Part shown: piece after piece, positions 33,065 through 44,188 of the stretch
How positions within the stretch are numbered: position 1 is the first letter of the stretch
Layout: each line of letters starts with the position of its first letter
From: Azorinus chamasolen
Lineage: Eukaryota; Mollusca; Bivalvia; Cardiida; Solecurtidae
Length of the DNA: 64,000 bases
Direction: 5' to 3'
Assembly (NCBI GenBank): GCA_963576725.1
Contig: OY755241.1
Span: 77,300,701 to 77,364,700 of the forward strand
Made by a program: the position numbers and the translations under genes
The notes under the pieces: generated by a model
Seen by the model: the letters and a program-made list of their open reading frames with translations, nothing else
Told to the model about the DNA's origin: nothing
The model's database searches: none

Positions 33065-33845
33065 GAAAGGCTTAGAAAGGAATATCTATGGAGTATATGG
33101 TTAAATAACTGCATACTTATGGAAAAATATTGGTTCAAGTACATTGAGATAATGTACATGTATTTTGTTTTGATTTTTAGCCAGGGACATATAAGGCTGA
33201 TCACAGCTCTTGAGAAAATCAGGGGGACACAGGTGAAACAACAGGGCAAGCTTGTTTATAAGGAGTTGCAGGGAATGTCAAACAGCCTGCATGTATGACC
33301 AGAAATGTCCAAGGGAAGTTTGCCTGAGGAAGTATCCAGTTTGCTTCCACTGAACAGCCATGAGGATCTCAAAACCCTAGAAAACCTTTTAGCTGATAAG
33401 CAGATGCTTTCTTCTCTGGTAAGAATAATTAATTATATCAATACCCCAACAATCTTTGTAAGATTTCCAAAGCAAAAACAGTATTCTGAGTAGGACAGAA
33501 AGGGTCAGGTAGAAACTAGCAAGTACCTGTGTACAAAATTACTACCCAATATGCAAACAATGCACTGAAAAGTAGTCAATTTGTGTAAAAAAGGTGAAAC
33601 AAAAACTCGTCAAGTCAAACCTCATTGCAATACGTGGATTTGTTCCCTCTTAAATATGACTATTCATTTCCCCGAGATAAATCTCTGGATGAATATTTCA
33701 ACCTGTCGCTATATATATAGATAACGTGCAATATTCAACCGTGACAAAGATCTAGATATAAGTTGTTTGATTTTGCTCGTGTTTTGGATTTTGAAGGATT
33801 AATGAAACTGAAAAGATGTACATTTTTCTCATACTTTACCTTGTC

Positions 33846-34095
33846 TTAACCCTTTCCTCCGTAGCTTATTTTCAGTATTGAATACAGATTGTTGCTTGAA
33901 GCAGACTGAAAGTAAAGCAGAATGCTCCTTTAGTATTCTGCTTTACTTTTAAGTCTGCTTTAAATTTCTATCTGCTAGTATATAGGAAATATTTCTTATG
34001 TTGCATATTCATGACTGTATAAAGCAGAACTTTTTTCTTTACTGGGGGAATAACTTAAATGTGTTAAAATGAGTATCTATGGAGTAAAGGGTTAA
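33846..34095. mobile_element. TTAA-flanked MITE, about 250 bp
   Basis: TTAACCCTTTCCTCCGTAGC on the left and ATCTATGGAGTAAAGGGTTAA on the right. The inner hairpin AAGTAAAGCAGAATGCTCCT is followed by AGTATTCTGCTTTACTT. It sits between segments b and c of the gene. Confidence 0.8.
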
Positions 34096-34323
34096 GGCTC
34101 GAAATACTATTTAAGACATCTTTATCTTACACATGTTTAAGATCATTCAATTATGATCTGACACTAGTTGTCACGAGATCAACATTTCTCAAATTCGTTT
34201 AGAAAAAGGGTTATTTAACTCGCCAAATATTTTTTTTCTAAATTTTAAGAACTGTTTATTTCAGAAAACAACTTGTGACAAAACCTGTATTTATGGTACA
34301 TCTATATCTTAATATACTATAAT

Positions 34324-34386
34324 CGGTGTAAGGCGGGTGCCCAGGTATCAGCAGGTAATTGCCAAAGAGCTACCTGGGTACAAAAT
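34324..34386. repeat. Short inverted repeat
   Basis: GCCCAGGTA and TACCTGGG flank about 22 bases. Nothing else supports a function. Confidence 0.35.
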
Positions 34387-34455
34387 TTATACCCTTTTCA
34401 ATCCTTATTCTACAGATAATGTTCTGTTGAAAAGGTGTTGTAAAATATTTACTGT

Positions 34456-34640
34456 TTAACCCTTTCCTCCATAGCCAAAGTACAAATCTCCTCAATATTC
34501 AACTGGTTTAAGGTAGGTTTCTGCTAGAGCAGGATAAAAGTAAATTAGAAAGCTCCTTAAATAGGACCTTTCTGTTTCACTGTCATCTTGCTTTAAGCTA
34601 CCACTTGTAATCAAAACATTCAATGAATGTTCATAGTGAT
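34456..34640. mobile_element. Half TTAA-type MITE
   Basis: Left end TTAACCCTTTCCTCCATAGC with inner hairpin AGTAAATTAGAAAGCTCCTT and AGGACCTTTCTGTTTCACT. The right end is missing, so exon c follows directly. Confidence 0.6.
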
Positions 34641-34819
34641 GGCTGATTTGATTTTTTTGGTCTATTTTCAGAGGCAATTAGGAGATGCAGAGGGGAGGTA
34701 ACGAATGTTGAATTGGAGGTGACTGTACGGGAACGGCTACGTACTGCAAGCGACAGAGTTGGCGGTAGGAAGAGGAGAGCGGCAGCAAGCTGTCAGAGTG
34801 AAAACAGTGAATTGATTCT

Positions 34820-35142
34820 ATAATACTAAATAGGACTGGAATAGACACTTTGTAGCAAATTTAGGGACATTATTGTATTTGTTTTCAGATAAATTTATTC
34901 TGTATTTGAGCATTTGAATGTATAACAGATTTAGACTTATTCGGGATATTTTGACTATCGCACGGTCTTGTCTTGCCTTGTGACACATGGCCAGTCAGTG
35001 CTAATCACATGACGTAGCGGTCACATTACTCGAGGAGTTATGTACATTTAAATCTCCTTAAGTTCTATATCCTTAAGTCATGTGACCTACCTAGGTTATG
35101 TGATTCACACTGATTGACCATCCGTCACACTTGTCCTATGCA
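34820..35142. other. 3' flank of the DUF4806-like locus
   Basis: It contains CATGTGACCTACCTAGGTTA and nearby imperfect inverted copies of GTCACATTACTCG. No AATAAA close to the stop is obvious. No gene is seen. Confidence 0.3.
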
Positions 35143-35212
35143 AGCAGTGTAGACCCTTATCAGTGGTCTCCTTAAGAATCCCTCTGATCAGGGTCTGCAC
35201 TGTTTGTGATTT
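35143..35212. repeat. Hairpin with GCAAGCAGTGTAGACC ends
   Basis: ATGCAAGCAGTGTAGACCC and GGGTCTGCACTGTTTGTG enclose TGGTCTCCTTAAGAATCCC. Same family as 43,880. Confidence 0.5.
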
Positions 35213-35235
35213 TAAACTATTTAAACTATATTGTA

Positions 35236-35413
35236 CAGTCAAGCCTGTCTTAAGCGACCATGCTATGAGGAAGCCTAGCGATCATTAAAGACAGGTGACT
35301 GCTTAATGCAGGTCGAAAGCATTATTTTCGATCTGCATTCAGAAGTCACCTGTCTTAGAAACTTCAAGATGACTTCTGTTTCTTTTTGATGGTTGTTTAA
35401 ACAGGTTTGACTG
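35236..35413. mobile_element. TA-flanked fold-back MITE, 178 bp
   Basis: Starts CAGTCAAGCCTGTCTTAAGC and ends TTTAAACAGGTTTGACTG, with TA on both sides. The inner part has AGACAGGTGACTGCTTAATG and its mirror AGTCACCTGTCTT. Same superfamily as 6,132 and 11,850. Confidence 0.75.
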
Positions 35414-35712
35414 TATAAAACAACCCTAAATATTAAAAAAAATATTGGAAATTGGAATTGTTAATTTGAAGTTTCAGGGGTACATGAATTAATAAATGGA
35501 TGAGACTTACTTTGGATTTACTAGTTTTTTTATTTCATTTTTAAAAATATGGAACACACATTTGATGAAATTTTGTTGTAGGAGTGTCTATTTAACATGA
35601 TTGCAGATCTGTACTTCAAGATAGCACTTGTACAACCTCGGCCAGAATTCAAAATGAGGTTTCAACATTATTTTGACATCCAGCCAGTGTCATACCGATG
35701 TCTTGTGTCTTC

Positions 35713-35953
35713 TTAACCCTTTACTCCATAACATGTTTTCAGTATTGAAGACAGATGGTTGCTCAAAGCAGGATGTAAGTAAGGCATACTACTCCTTTAG
35801 GAGCATTCTACCTTACTTTCAGCCTGCTTTAAGCTGCATCATCTGCTAGAATCTGGAAATATTTCTTGTTGTGCATATTCATGACTGTATATTTTCTTGA
35901 GTGGAGGAATAGATTAAATGTCTTATAATGCGCATCTATGGAGTAAAGGTTAA
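35713..35953. mobile_element. TTAA-flanked MITE, 241 bp
   Basis: TTAACCCTTTACTCCATAAC on the left, CATCTATGGAGTAAAGGTTAA on the right, central ACTCCTTTAGGAGCATTC. Same subfamily as 33,846. Confidence 0.8.
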
Positions 35954-35999
35954 AGAACCCGTTGGCCCAAAATCATGTGTTTCTGATCGGCTGTAGATA

Positions 36000-36290
36000 T
36001 CTGATATCTGATTGCAAACATTGGTCCGATGTCGACCCGCTTCTCGTTTGCAACGCGTTTTGACGTTGGCCCGATGTAAGGTTTGATGTCGGCCCGATAT
36101 CGTTTGAATGTCATTTTGTCACCGGCTGTAGATCATTTTTATGTCGGGCCGACGTCAGAACTTACATCGGGCCGACGGCAAAACGCGTTGCAAAATAGAA
36201 GCGGGTCGACATCGGGCCGCCTTAAAATCCGATGTTGGACCGATATTGGAAACAATATCGGCCCAATTGCAGCGTGCTGCCTGGGAAGTG
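36000..36290. repeat. ATCGGGCCGAT-motif palindromic element
   Basis: ATGTCGACCCGCTTC..GCAACGCGTTTTG, TTGGCCCGATGTAAG and GTCGGCCCGATATCG on the left mirror ACATCGGGCCGACG, AAAACGCGTTGC and GAAGCGGGTCGACATCGG on the right. The whole forms a large imperfect palindrome with CpG-rich arms and an AT-rich centre near 36,115. It is the fuller relative of 28,780-29,065. Confidence 0.65.
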
Positions 36291-36354
36291 ACAATAACCC
36301 CCGAAATCAGTTTGACTTCGCCATAGTTTAAGAGGAAGAGTAGTTGGAGGAAAT

Positions 36355-36720
36355 GAGAGTGAGTGAGTGAGTTGGGTTTTACGGCACTGTGACACTGAAT
36401 AGGTCATATAGCGCCGATGAATGATGAGATGACATGATGATGAGGGATGATATCAGGAAGATGACCACGGCTAATCTCATTCGCTGCAAAGCAGTGCTTG
36501 GGATCAAAACAACCGACTTGCCTTCCCTTTAGTTCTTGGCAGAGTGGATCATCTCCGCCAATAAACAAAAAACATCCCCTGTGACAATTAGGCCCCAGAA
36601 CCACGGCAAGGTAGGAAGGTCTCTGTGACCAACCAGTGAACAACTGCCGGACGGTGAGAGATCCAGCAACCGAGATGAGACGCTATATCTCTCGGGCGTG
36701 CGCGTCATTTCACTCAATAT
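36355..36720. mobile_element. SINE-like element starting GTGAGTGAGTTGGGTTTTACG
   Basis: GAGTGAGTGAGTTGGGTTTT followed by ACGGCACTGTGACACTG. The same start occurs at 49,574. Only the 3' part of a tRNA-like B box could be suspected near the far end (GGGATCAAAACAACC at 36,499), so the class is uncertain. Confidence 0.4.
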
Positions 36721-36761
36721 TAACACTTTCCCTCATATAGATGACTGCTGGCACATTTACA

Positions 36762-36900
36762 AGCAGAGAAGACCCAGATGAGAAAGTTTCTGTGATGACC
36801 AGTTGTCTCATCTGGCTATGCTCTGTTTGTTGACCAGTTGTCTGATCTGGTTATGCTCCGTTTGTTGACCAGCTGTCTGATCTGGCTATGCTCTGTTTTT
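36762..36900. repeat. Hairpin with triplicated arm
   Basis: The phrase TTGACCAGTTGTCTGATCTG GTTATGCTC recurs at about 36,828 and 36,865 after a first TGACCAGTTGTCTCATCTGG. The left arm is CAAGCAGAGAAGACCCAGAT. One arm of a GCAAACAG-type hairpin has been copied three times in tandem. Confidence 0.6.
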
Positions 36901-37278
36901 TCTGCAATAGCCATTCTTTCGTTTGTTTATATACCATTATTAAAAATCAACTTATTAATATGCATAATGTCATTTGTTTATGGAGAAAAAAGTTAATATA
37001 TAAATATATATTCAAATTTACAATACATATATTTTACACATCTACAACTGTTTCGCTGCCACGCACTACAATCTGCAAAAATGGTTGATTTATCCGATAT
37101 ATTCTTTATCGTTCTCCCATTATATTTCAGGAACACAATCACAGTATGAAACAGTTTCGATTCTGATGAAACACCGAGTTACTCGGCATCACATCCGGGT
37201 CCTAACTGTTAACGTAGATTATCATAGATCACTGTGGTGCAAGCTGTACGGTCGCGAATGTTTAGACTTTTCTAAGAT

Positions 37279-37301
37279 GGCGGACAAAACGGAGGCTGAA
37301 A
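37279..37301 (+). CDS. Possible first coding exon (weak)
   Basis: AAGATGGCGGAC is a good start context, reading MADKTEAER, then a consensus donor AG/GTAAGC at 37,302. No partner exon is recognised downstream. ATGGCG plus a donor can occur by chance. Listed only because start and donor occur together. Confidence 0.2.
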
Positions 37302-38199
37302 GGTAAGCGGTGCCATAACACCAACACACGTCAACAGCGGATTACCCCCTTATGGTTCATGTCAGGCTCAAAATCTTCGGTAAACTATGCATAAACCGAA
37401 AGTCAGAAATCGAATCGAGAATGAGGTCATAGTTTGCCTCATTGTAAGCTTACCAACTACGCTAAGCGTTTTCTAACACTGTGGGTACATGTATATGCAT
37501 TTGAGTCCGATATTAACGTTGAGTAGTTTATGGCACAGATCTACATTTTGTCTTTTGGAGATGTTTGAAGATAATGTCGCGTGAATGGTGTAGCCCGCAT
37601 TGGTAAAATTGCACTGTACGGTTTAGACACGATGTTTTTGTACGCTTTAGCCACGATTTTCTTTCAAAGAACTGTACGGTTTAGACACAAAACAAATGCT
37701 ACCGTTTGAATCTACGCAGTAGGTCTAGATAGTACAATCGCAACTGTTTATTATGGATCTTACTTCATGCAATGCATGTTTGCGATTATGACAGCATATC
37801 ACAAACAATTAGGATCGAGATCAAAAGCATTTTAGTTTTAGTTTTTAGTTTTAAATATTTGAATGACTAGTGTAATGATAACACAAAGGAAAGGAAAAGG
37901 ATGGAAACGGAAACAAGACTGCTTATTGTGTTTCTCTCCCATTACCGTAACAACTACACTCACTTTATGCAGAAATGACTGCACGTTATTGAACTACATT
38001 GTATATTAATTGTACTGAAAAACTAATTAAATTAATTAAGCAGGATATATCAGTTTATACAAAAACTTTTTTGAGAATGGTACTTTATAATAAGGAATAA
38101 ATAAAGAAATAAAAAAGAAACGAAGGTTGCCACACATATGTAGAGAAGTCTGGGATTCTAAGCATTACATGCCCATTCGAAAGAAAGTGAGCCTTACCA
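37302..38199. other. Unassigned intergenic DNA
   Basis: No gene is seen. Three nearby copies of GTACGGTTTAGACAC-like sequence (about 37,616, 37,672 and a diverged one between) form a small tandem pattern. Confidence 0.3.
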
Positions 38200-38915
38200 A
38201 GTTTAATAGAATCGTGTTGAGGTTTTGATCAACCGATATACAGCTTCGTCTATAATGATGTTGCATTATAAGTTAAAAGAGGTTCACCAAACAGAAAGAG
38301 AGAAAGGGACGGAGTAGTGAATCTGGCAACATCATCAAAAAGTTGTTTTCCTTCGTTGGTATATTTGCAACAGCTTAGGAAGAAGTGCGATGCGTTCCCA
38401 ACGGGGTCACATGTACACAAGGCAGTGTCAGAGATGTTCTTTGAGAATAGGCCATGGTTCAAGGAACTGCAGTTTTTACAAAGTCTCGTTGGCAGGAGCC
38501 GCTGTTTTCTGACCGTAATAAAATGTTTGGGAACAGTTGGCAAATTGATATTCAAATACTTTTTGAAAGCGTATAGTGTAGAAGATTGTTTTGCATTTTC
38601 TGGGAGGTTATTCCATTCCTGTATTGTTGCAGAGAGGAAAGAGTTGCTATAATGGGTTGTGCGACAGGCCAGATATTGAATATCACAAGTGTTTCTTAAA
38701 CTGCGTCGAGAAACGCTTCAAACCACTTCAGGTACCAGTTCTGTGAAACACCATTTTATAAAAGAGGATAAGTCTGTGTTTTACGTCTGGTTTCAAGGCG
38801 TTCCAATCCAGCTTCGTGCAATAACTTATAAATAGAAACCAATTCAGTTGTCACAGTTACTATACGGGTAGCTTTATATTGATTATTTTCCAAACTGTTA
38901 GATTCTCTAGCATTA
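38200..38915 (-). pseudogene. LINE-4, C-terminal remnant
   Basis: Minus-strand pieces in two frames: ATRIVTVTTELVSIYKLLHE and RLETRRKTQ (about 38,870-38,790), then EWNNLPENAK (about 38,610) and LCKNCSSLNHGLF..CTCDPV..ASHFFLSCC (38,555-38,250), the Cys/His-rich C-terminal tail. It is the same family as LINE-2, whose matching tail is MHARIRNNCSDLN. A, T-rich DNA follows at 38,095-38,140. The reverse transcriptase core is missing. Confidence 0.75.
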
Positions 38916-38919
38916 CAGT

Positions 38920-39060
38920 TATCAAATATACAGGGGTGAGAATGGCCGTTGATGAAAAAAGAGGAAAACTAGCAGGGGTCGGCTCCTTGCTGGACATGGG
39001 CAGCGCCCATGTGGGGGGTTCAGGGGGGCAAAGCCCCCCGAAGCAAAATGAAATATAGCG
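38920..39060. repeat. GGGGGG/CCCCCC hairpin region
   Basis: GACATGGGCAGCGCCCATGT and GGGGGGCAAAGCCCCCC are two strong short hairpins. Nothing indicates a function. Confidence 0.4.
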
Positions 39061-39117
39061 TTCCTGAGCACTTCAGGAGCCTTCTCCTGCATTTCACTTG
39101 GGTCTGTCATTCATGTG

Positions 39118-40551
39118 TTTTTAGCTCACCAGAGCACAAAGTGCTCAGGGTGAGCTTTTGTAATTGCCTGATGTCCGTCGTCCGTTGGCGTGCGTCGTCC
39201 GTCGTGCGGTGTGCGTCGTCAATCGTCAACAATTTGAACCTTTAACAATCTTCTCCTCTGAATCTACAGGGTTTTCAGCTTTCATCTTTGGCACATAGCA
39301 TCATCTGTTGGTCCTCTACAAAAGTTATATAAATTATACCCCTGGGGTCAAAATTGGCCCTGCCCCAGGGGTTTCCAGTTTTTAATAGAAACATATAGTG
39401 AAAACTTTCAACATCATCTCCTCTAAAACTAGAAGGTCCTCAGCTTTCATATTTGGCACATAGCTTCAACTTCAGGGCTTCTACAAAAGTTATATAAATT
39501 ATGCCCCTAGGGTAAAAATTGGTCCCACCCCAGGGATTTTAAACAGCCCATAGGATCACTAGTTATGCATAGGATAAACTTTAAAAGTATTCTTGTCAGA
39601 AACTACATGTCCCAGAGCTTAGATATTTGGTGTATAGATTTACTTCGCATAACTTAATGGGTTTTATAAGTATAATAGTTCTTGGGTTAAAATTGGCCCT
39701 GCCCTGTGTGTACAGACAGAAACGACAGTCTAAAGGTTTGTCCTTAATATATCAGCCTGCAGAGCTGAGACCAGTCAGTCTGAGTTCTTATATAATCACC
39801 CTTAGCCTGATCAGTAGAGTAGAAATTGTGTTTAGACAAATAACACACACTCATTTAAGATTGAGAAAACTGTGGATAGTTCTTAATATGCAGAACACTC
39901 TTAAAGCTTTTTTCATACCTATGTCCTGCATTAAGCTACCAGATATCAATATAGAGCATATCTGCTGTGAATTTCAGCTTAATTCTTTGCATGCTGGGTA
40001 ATTTTGTCATCTGCTATATGGTTGTCTGCAGCATATTCATAAGTTATCCATACTACACAATTTCTTTCTAAGTTTTTCAGAAGTTCAGTCTCATTGACAA
40101 ACAGTTTGGATATCAGATCAGGCCCCATATTATATTGGCCCTGATCTGGATCCAAACTGTTTGCATAGGTCATTAGTGGTGGGAGAATCCCACTACACAC
40201 TTTCTTTCTAAGTTTTTCAGAAGTTCAGTCTCATTTACAAACAATTTGGATATCAGATCAGGCCCCACATTATGTTGTGCATAGGTCATTAGTGGTGGGA
40301 GAATCCGCCTCTAGCATCCAAAGAATTAATACAAGTTCCAGTGGTCTATGCTCTATCCATTCTTTCACTAAATTCTTTCAGCATCATGTTCAGGTCCTCT
40401 ACAAAAGTTATATAAATTGTGTCCCTGGGGTCAAAATTGGCACCGCCCCTGGGGTGTTAAGTTTTCAATAGAAACATATGTGAAAACTTTGAAAATCTTC
40501 TCCTCTGATTGTCTGGTGAGCGGTGTCAGGGCTATTCTGGTCCTCTTGTTT
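39118..40551 (+). mobile_element. Hairpin-ended element HA1 (TAGCTCACC family)
   Basis: Starts TTTTTAGCTCACCAGAGCAC AAAGTGCTCAGGGTGAGC (a hairpin) followed by GTCCGTCGTCCGTTGGCGTG. Ends TGGTGAGCGGTGTCAGGGCT ATTCTGGTCCTCTTGTTT: GGTGAGCG repeats the start in inverse, then a hairpin, then CTCTTGTTT. The body has GGCACATAGCATCATC and TCCTCTACAAAAGTTATATA repeats. A near-identical inverted copy of its 3' kilobase lies at 56,250-57,255. Confidence 0.65.
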
Positions 40552-40876
40552 ACAATTATACTTGAGTTGCATGTCATACACAATGAGCTGTGTTTCAAAC
40601 AAACCAGTTGTAGAACATGTCCATACAATTTACATTCAGTTTATTATTGGATTCATTCAACATTGCCAGATTAATTTCTTGTCAAACATAAGCAATTAAA
40701 ACTCACACGTTTTAAAAATGAAATCAAATGGAACTCTGTGATCACAGATAAAGATACAAAATTTGATTTAAAGTTGGCATGGTATTGTAACAGTTAACTT
40801 TCTAGACAAAATTCACCAAAGTTCACATTACAGTCACAATTTCTAGTCAAAGGTCACATTCAAACTCTAATTCTGA
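40552..40876. other. Unassigned DNA between HA1 and HA2
   Basis: No gene is seen. TTTCTAGACAAAATTCACCA and TCTAGTCAAAGGTCACATTC are loosely repeated. Confidence 0.3.
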
Positions 40877-43200
40877 TTTTTAGCTCACCTGAGCAAAGCT
40901 CAGGGTGAGCTTTTGGGAGACTTGAATGTCCGGCGTCCGTCGTCCGTCGTCAACAATTTGCTTGTGAACACTCTAGTGGTCACAATTGTAGTCCAATCTT
41001 CATGAAACTTGGTCAGAATGAATGTCTTGATAAAATCTCGGACGAGTTAACTTGGGTTAAAAACTAGAGGTTTTTGTCACAAAAACGGATGTCTCCCCTC
41101 TTATAAAAACAATATGTAAAGGGAAATCACTAAAAATGTTCTGGTCTTGATGAATGATACTTCCCCTCATTACGCGTTTTCCACACTACATTTTTCAAGT
41201 AGAAAATGATAACAGCTAATAACTCCAAAAATACTGATACCAGATTTATGGCCCTTGTGCATGACACTTACTTTCATCATGCTCTTTCCAAAAATAAAAT
41301 GTCATTCCAATAGCATCAGTCGAACAGGAGTTATTGATCGGCCAAAAAATGTAACAAAGGGCAATAACTCCAAAAGTATTGAAGCCAGAATTATGGCCCT
41401 TGTTCATGACACTTTCTCTCATCATGCTCTTTCCATGTATGAAGTTTCAATACTATGGCAAGAGCTATGTAGGAGTTATCGTCCGGACAAGAAAGAATTA
41501 AACAAATGTACAAGGGGCAATAACTCTAAATTTATTGAAGCTCGAGTTAAGGATCTTATGCATGACACTTTCTCTTATCATGATCGTTCAATGTATGAAG
41601 TTTCACTCCAATGGCATGTGTCACATAGGAGTAATCATCCGGACAAAAAATTGTGATTTCTTTTACAAAGGGTAATAACTCCAATATTAGTGAAGCCAGA
41701 GTTATGGACCTTGTGCATGACACTTCCTCTCGTTGTGATCTTTTCATATATGAAGTTTCAATCCAATGGCATGAGCCATATAGAAGTTATTGTCCGGACA
41801 AAAAAGTGTGATTTTTTTTACAAAGGGCAATAACTCCTATATTAGTGAAGCCAGAGTTATGTACATTCTGCATGACACTCCCTCTCATTATGCTCTTTCC
41901 ATATATGAAGTTTCAATCAACTGGCTTCAGGCATATTGAAGTTATTGTCCGGACAAACAATTATGATATTTTTTACAAAGGGCAATAACTCCAATATTAG
42001 TGAAGCCAGAGTTATGGACCTTATACATGACACTTCCTCTCGTCAAGATCTTTCCATTTATGAAGTTTCAATCCAATGGCATGAGCCATATAGGAGTTAT
42101 CGTCCGGACAAAAAAGTGTGATTTTTTTTACAAAGGGCAATAACTCCAATATTAGTGAAGCCAGAGGTATGGACCTTGTGCATGACACTTCCTCTCATTA
42201 TGCTCTTTCCATATATGAAGTTTCAATCAACTGGCATCAGGCATATTGAAGTTATCGTCCGGACAAAAAGTGTGACGGACAGACAGACAGACGGACAGAC
42301 GGACATACAGACAGACAGACAGACAGACAACTCTCACGGAAAACAATATGTCTCCCCCATATAAATATGGGGGGAGACATAACTAGGTCACAAGGTCAAA
42401 TAGTAGGAAAACCTTGTGAACCCTCTAGTGGTCACAATTTTAGTCCAATCTTCATGACACTTGGTCAGAATGAATGTCTTGATAAATTCTCAGACGAGTT
42501 TGAAAGTTGGTCAAGTGGAGTTAAAATCTAGGTCACTAGGTCAAACAGTAGAAAAACCTTGTGAACACTCTAGCAGTGACATGTTTTGTCCAATCTTCAT
42601 GAAACTTGGTCATAATGATTGCCTTGATAAAATCTCAAACGAGCGTGAAAGTGGGTTATGTGGAATTAAAAACTAGGTCACTAGGTCAAATAATATGAAA
42701 ACCTTGTGAACACTCAAGAGGTCACATTTATAGCCAAATCTTCATAAAAATTGGCCAGAATGGTTGTCCTAATAAAATCTTGGACAAGTTTGAAAGTGGG
42801 TTATGTGAGGTCAGAAAGTAGGTCACTGGGTCATATCTTAGAAAAATTTAGTTTACACTCCAGTGGCCACATTTTTAGCCCAGTCTTCCTGTAACTTGCT
42901 CAGAGTGTTTGTCTTGGTGATACCAAGGTTGAGTATGATCATGGGTGGGGTGGGGAAAAAGTAGGTCACTAGGTCAAATCTTAGAAAAATTACTCTAGAG
43001 GGCACATTTTTAGCCCAATCTTGATAAAATCAATATACTAAATCTTTGAAAATCTTGATCTGCCGAACTACTGCTCATGATCCACTAACAACATTGTTCA
43101 AATATTGTCCCTAAGGTCAATATTGGCCCTACCCATGGGCTACCCAGCAAAAATCTTAAGTCTATGGTAATCAGGTGAGCGATTAAGGGCCATCTTGTTA
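40877..43200 (+). mobile_element. Hairpin-ended element HA2, split by element IV
   Basis: Starts TTTTTAGCTCACCTGAGCAA AGCTCAGGGTGAGC and ends ATCAGGTGAGCGATTAAGGG CCATCTTGTTA. The core has tandem units of about 155 bp (AACCTTGTGAACACTC, AATCTTCATGAAACTTGGTC, GATAAAATCTC). Another element (41,066-42,384) is inserted at its AAAAACTAGGTCAC. Confidence 0.7.
41066..42384 (-). mobile_element. Hairpin-ended element IV (ATGTCTCCCC family)
   Basis: On the minus strand it begins TTATGTCTCCCCCCATATTT ATATGGGGGAGACAT, then (TCTG)n with GTCCGTC. It ends GGGGAGACATCCGTTTTTGT GACAAAAACCTCTAG. So ATGTCTCCCC is inverted as GGGGAGACAT, followed by hairpin GTTTTTGTGACAAAAAC and CTCTAG. The core has seven or so units of 150-165 bp with GGGCAATAACTCC, AGCCAGAGTTATGG and TATGAAGTTTCAAT. 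CTAG flanks both sides of the insertion in HA2. Confidence 0.7.
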
Positions 43201-43372
43201 TTATATAAATTAGGTTGGGTCATGTATTGTTTTTCAATCTTTTCATGTTTCTCTATGTACATATGTTCAGATTGATGATGGTGTTCTGACAAGCAGACAG
43301 GTGGGGGGTATTCGTTAGCCATTGGCTTACAGTTCTAGTTATAGAAAAGGAGAGTTTTAGAATTGTATAGTC

Positions 43373-43442
43373 TTGAAACCATTGTGATTAATAGAGCATT
43401 TGCTCCTATGGAGCAAATACTCTATTTATCACAATGGTTTCA
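43373..43442. repeat. Hairpin ACCATTGTGATAAATAGAGC
   Basis: TGAAACCATTGTGATTAATA and AGAGCATTTGCTCC pair with GGAGCAAATACTC and TATTTATCACAATGGTTTCA. It is the inner hairpin of the TTAA-type MITE subfamily at 45,479 and 49,996, here without its outer ends. Confidence 0.7.
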
Positions 43443-43879
43443 AAATGTCAATTTTAATTTATGGAGGCGCAAAAATGCGTCACTAGGGGGTATTGTGTTA
43501 ATGATATATCTTCCCTCTTTTGGGCAAATTTATGATGAACTTTGTAAACAGTTTGTATCCACATGAGATACTGAGTAACAAGGCATCTTGTAAGGATTTA
43601 GGCAATTATGTACGAAATATTGAAATCATGAATATTAATTAGATTAATTACATGATTACACATGGATACAAGAACGTTTGGCCATGGCAGAAACTGTAGA
43701 ACAATATCTACATGTATATTATTATAACATAAGCAAACAGAGAAGACCCTCTTACATGTTTGCTTATGAAACTATTATAGATCTGACATTGCAGCTTCTA
43801 CCAATACAGAAACATCCTGTGTCCATTTCAGCTAATGCATATTCATGATTTCATTAAAAAATAACTTTTTTAATTCCTT

Positions 43880-43941
43880 TGCAAACAGGTTAGACCCAGA
43901 TATGACTACTCCTACAGGAACTAAAGATCTGCTCTGTTTGC
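43880..43941. repeat. GCAAACAG..CTGTTTGC hairpin
   Basis: TTTGCAAACAGGTTAGACCC and GATCTGCTCTGTTTG flank ACTCCTACAGGAAC. A typical, slightly decayed member. A half copy lies at 43,735-43,760. Confidence 0.6.
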
Positions 43942-43984
43942 TTATGAAATGGTATAAATATGAGACTGCAATTTATACAATGGC

Positions 43985-44188
43985 TTAACCCTTTCCCTCA
44001 TATAAATGGAATGTCATGCCTTTGCAAACAGAATAGACCCAGATCAGACGGCTGCTATAGGAGCCGTCTGATCAGGGTCTGCTCTGTTTGCTGATGGAAT
44101 TTGTTAGACCTTGCAAATAACTATTTTGTCCATGAATATTCAGTAGAAATTGAAATTTGGAATAAACATAGAACACGGAAAGGTTTAA
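43985..44188. mobile_element. TTAA-flanked MITE with GCAAACAG hairpin
   Basis: TTAACCCTTTCCCTCATATA on the left and ACACGGAAAGGTTTAA on the right. The hairpin TTTGCAAACAGAATAGACCC to GGGTCTGCTCTGTTTGC has GCTATAGGAGCC at its centre. This shows that the GCAAACAG hairpins are interiors of TTAA-type MITEs. Confidence 0.75.

Larger units (their letters stand above)
31841..34819 (+). pseudogene. DUF4806-type gene, decayed or incomplete
   Basis: Three splice-bounded segments. Exon a (31,841-32,037): acceptor TTTCTTTCAG, donor GTAAAT, Ser/Pro/Thr-rich (KLPKPPKPV, STPTPDPLSP), with an apparent one-base frame change near 31,895. Exon b (33,181-33,418): acceptor GATTTTTAG, donor GTAAGA, coding RLITALEKIRGTQVKQQGKL, an in-frame TGA at 33,296, then LPLNSHEDLKTLENLLADKQ, like the start of the DUF4806 domain. 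The a-b junction keeps phase. Exon c (34,672-34,819): acceptor CTATTTTCAG, EVTVRERLRTASDRVGGRKR and a stop, like the C-terminal tail of such proteins. Exons b and c do not match in phase, and the domain middle is missing between them. No start exon is seen. Family assignment is from memory. Confidence 0.45.
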
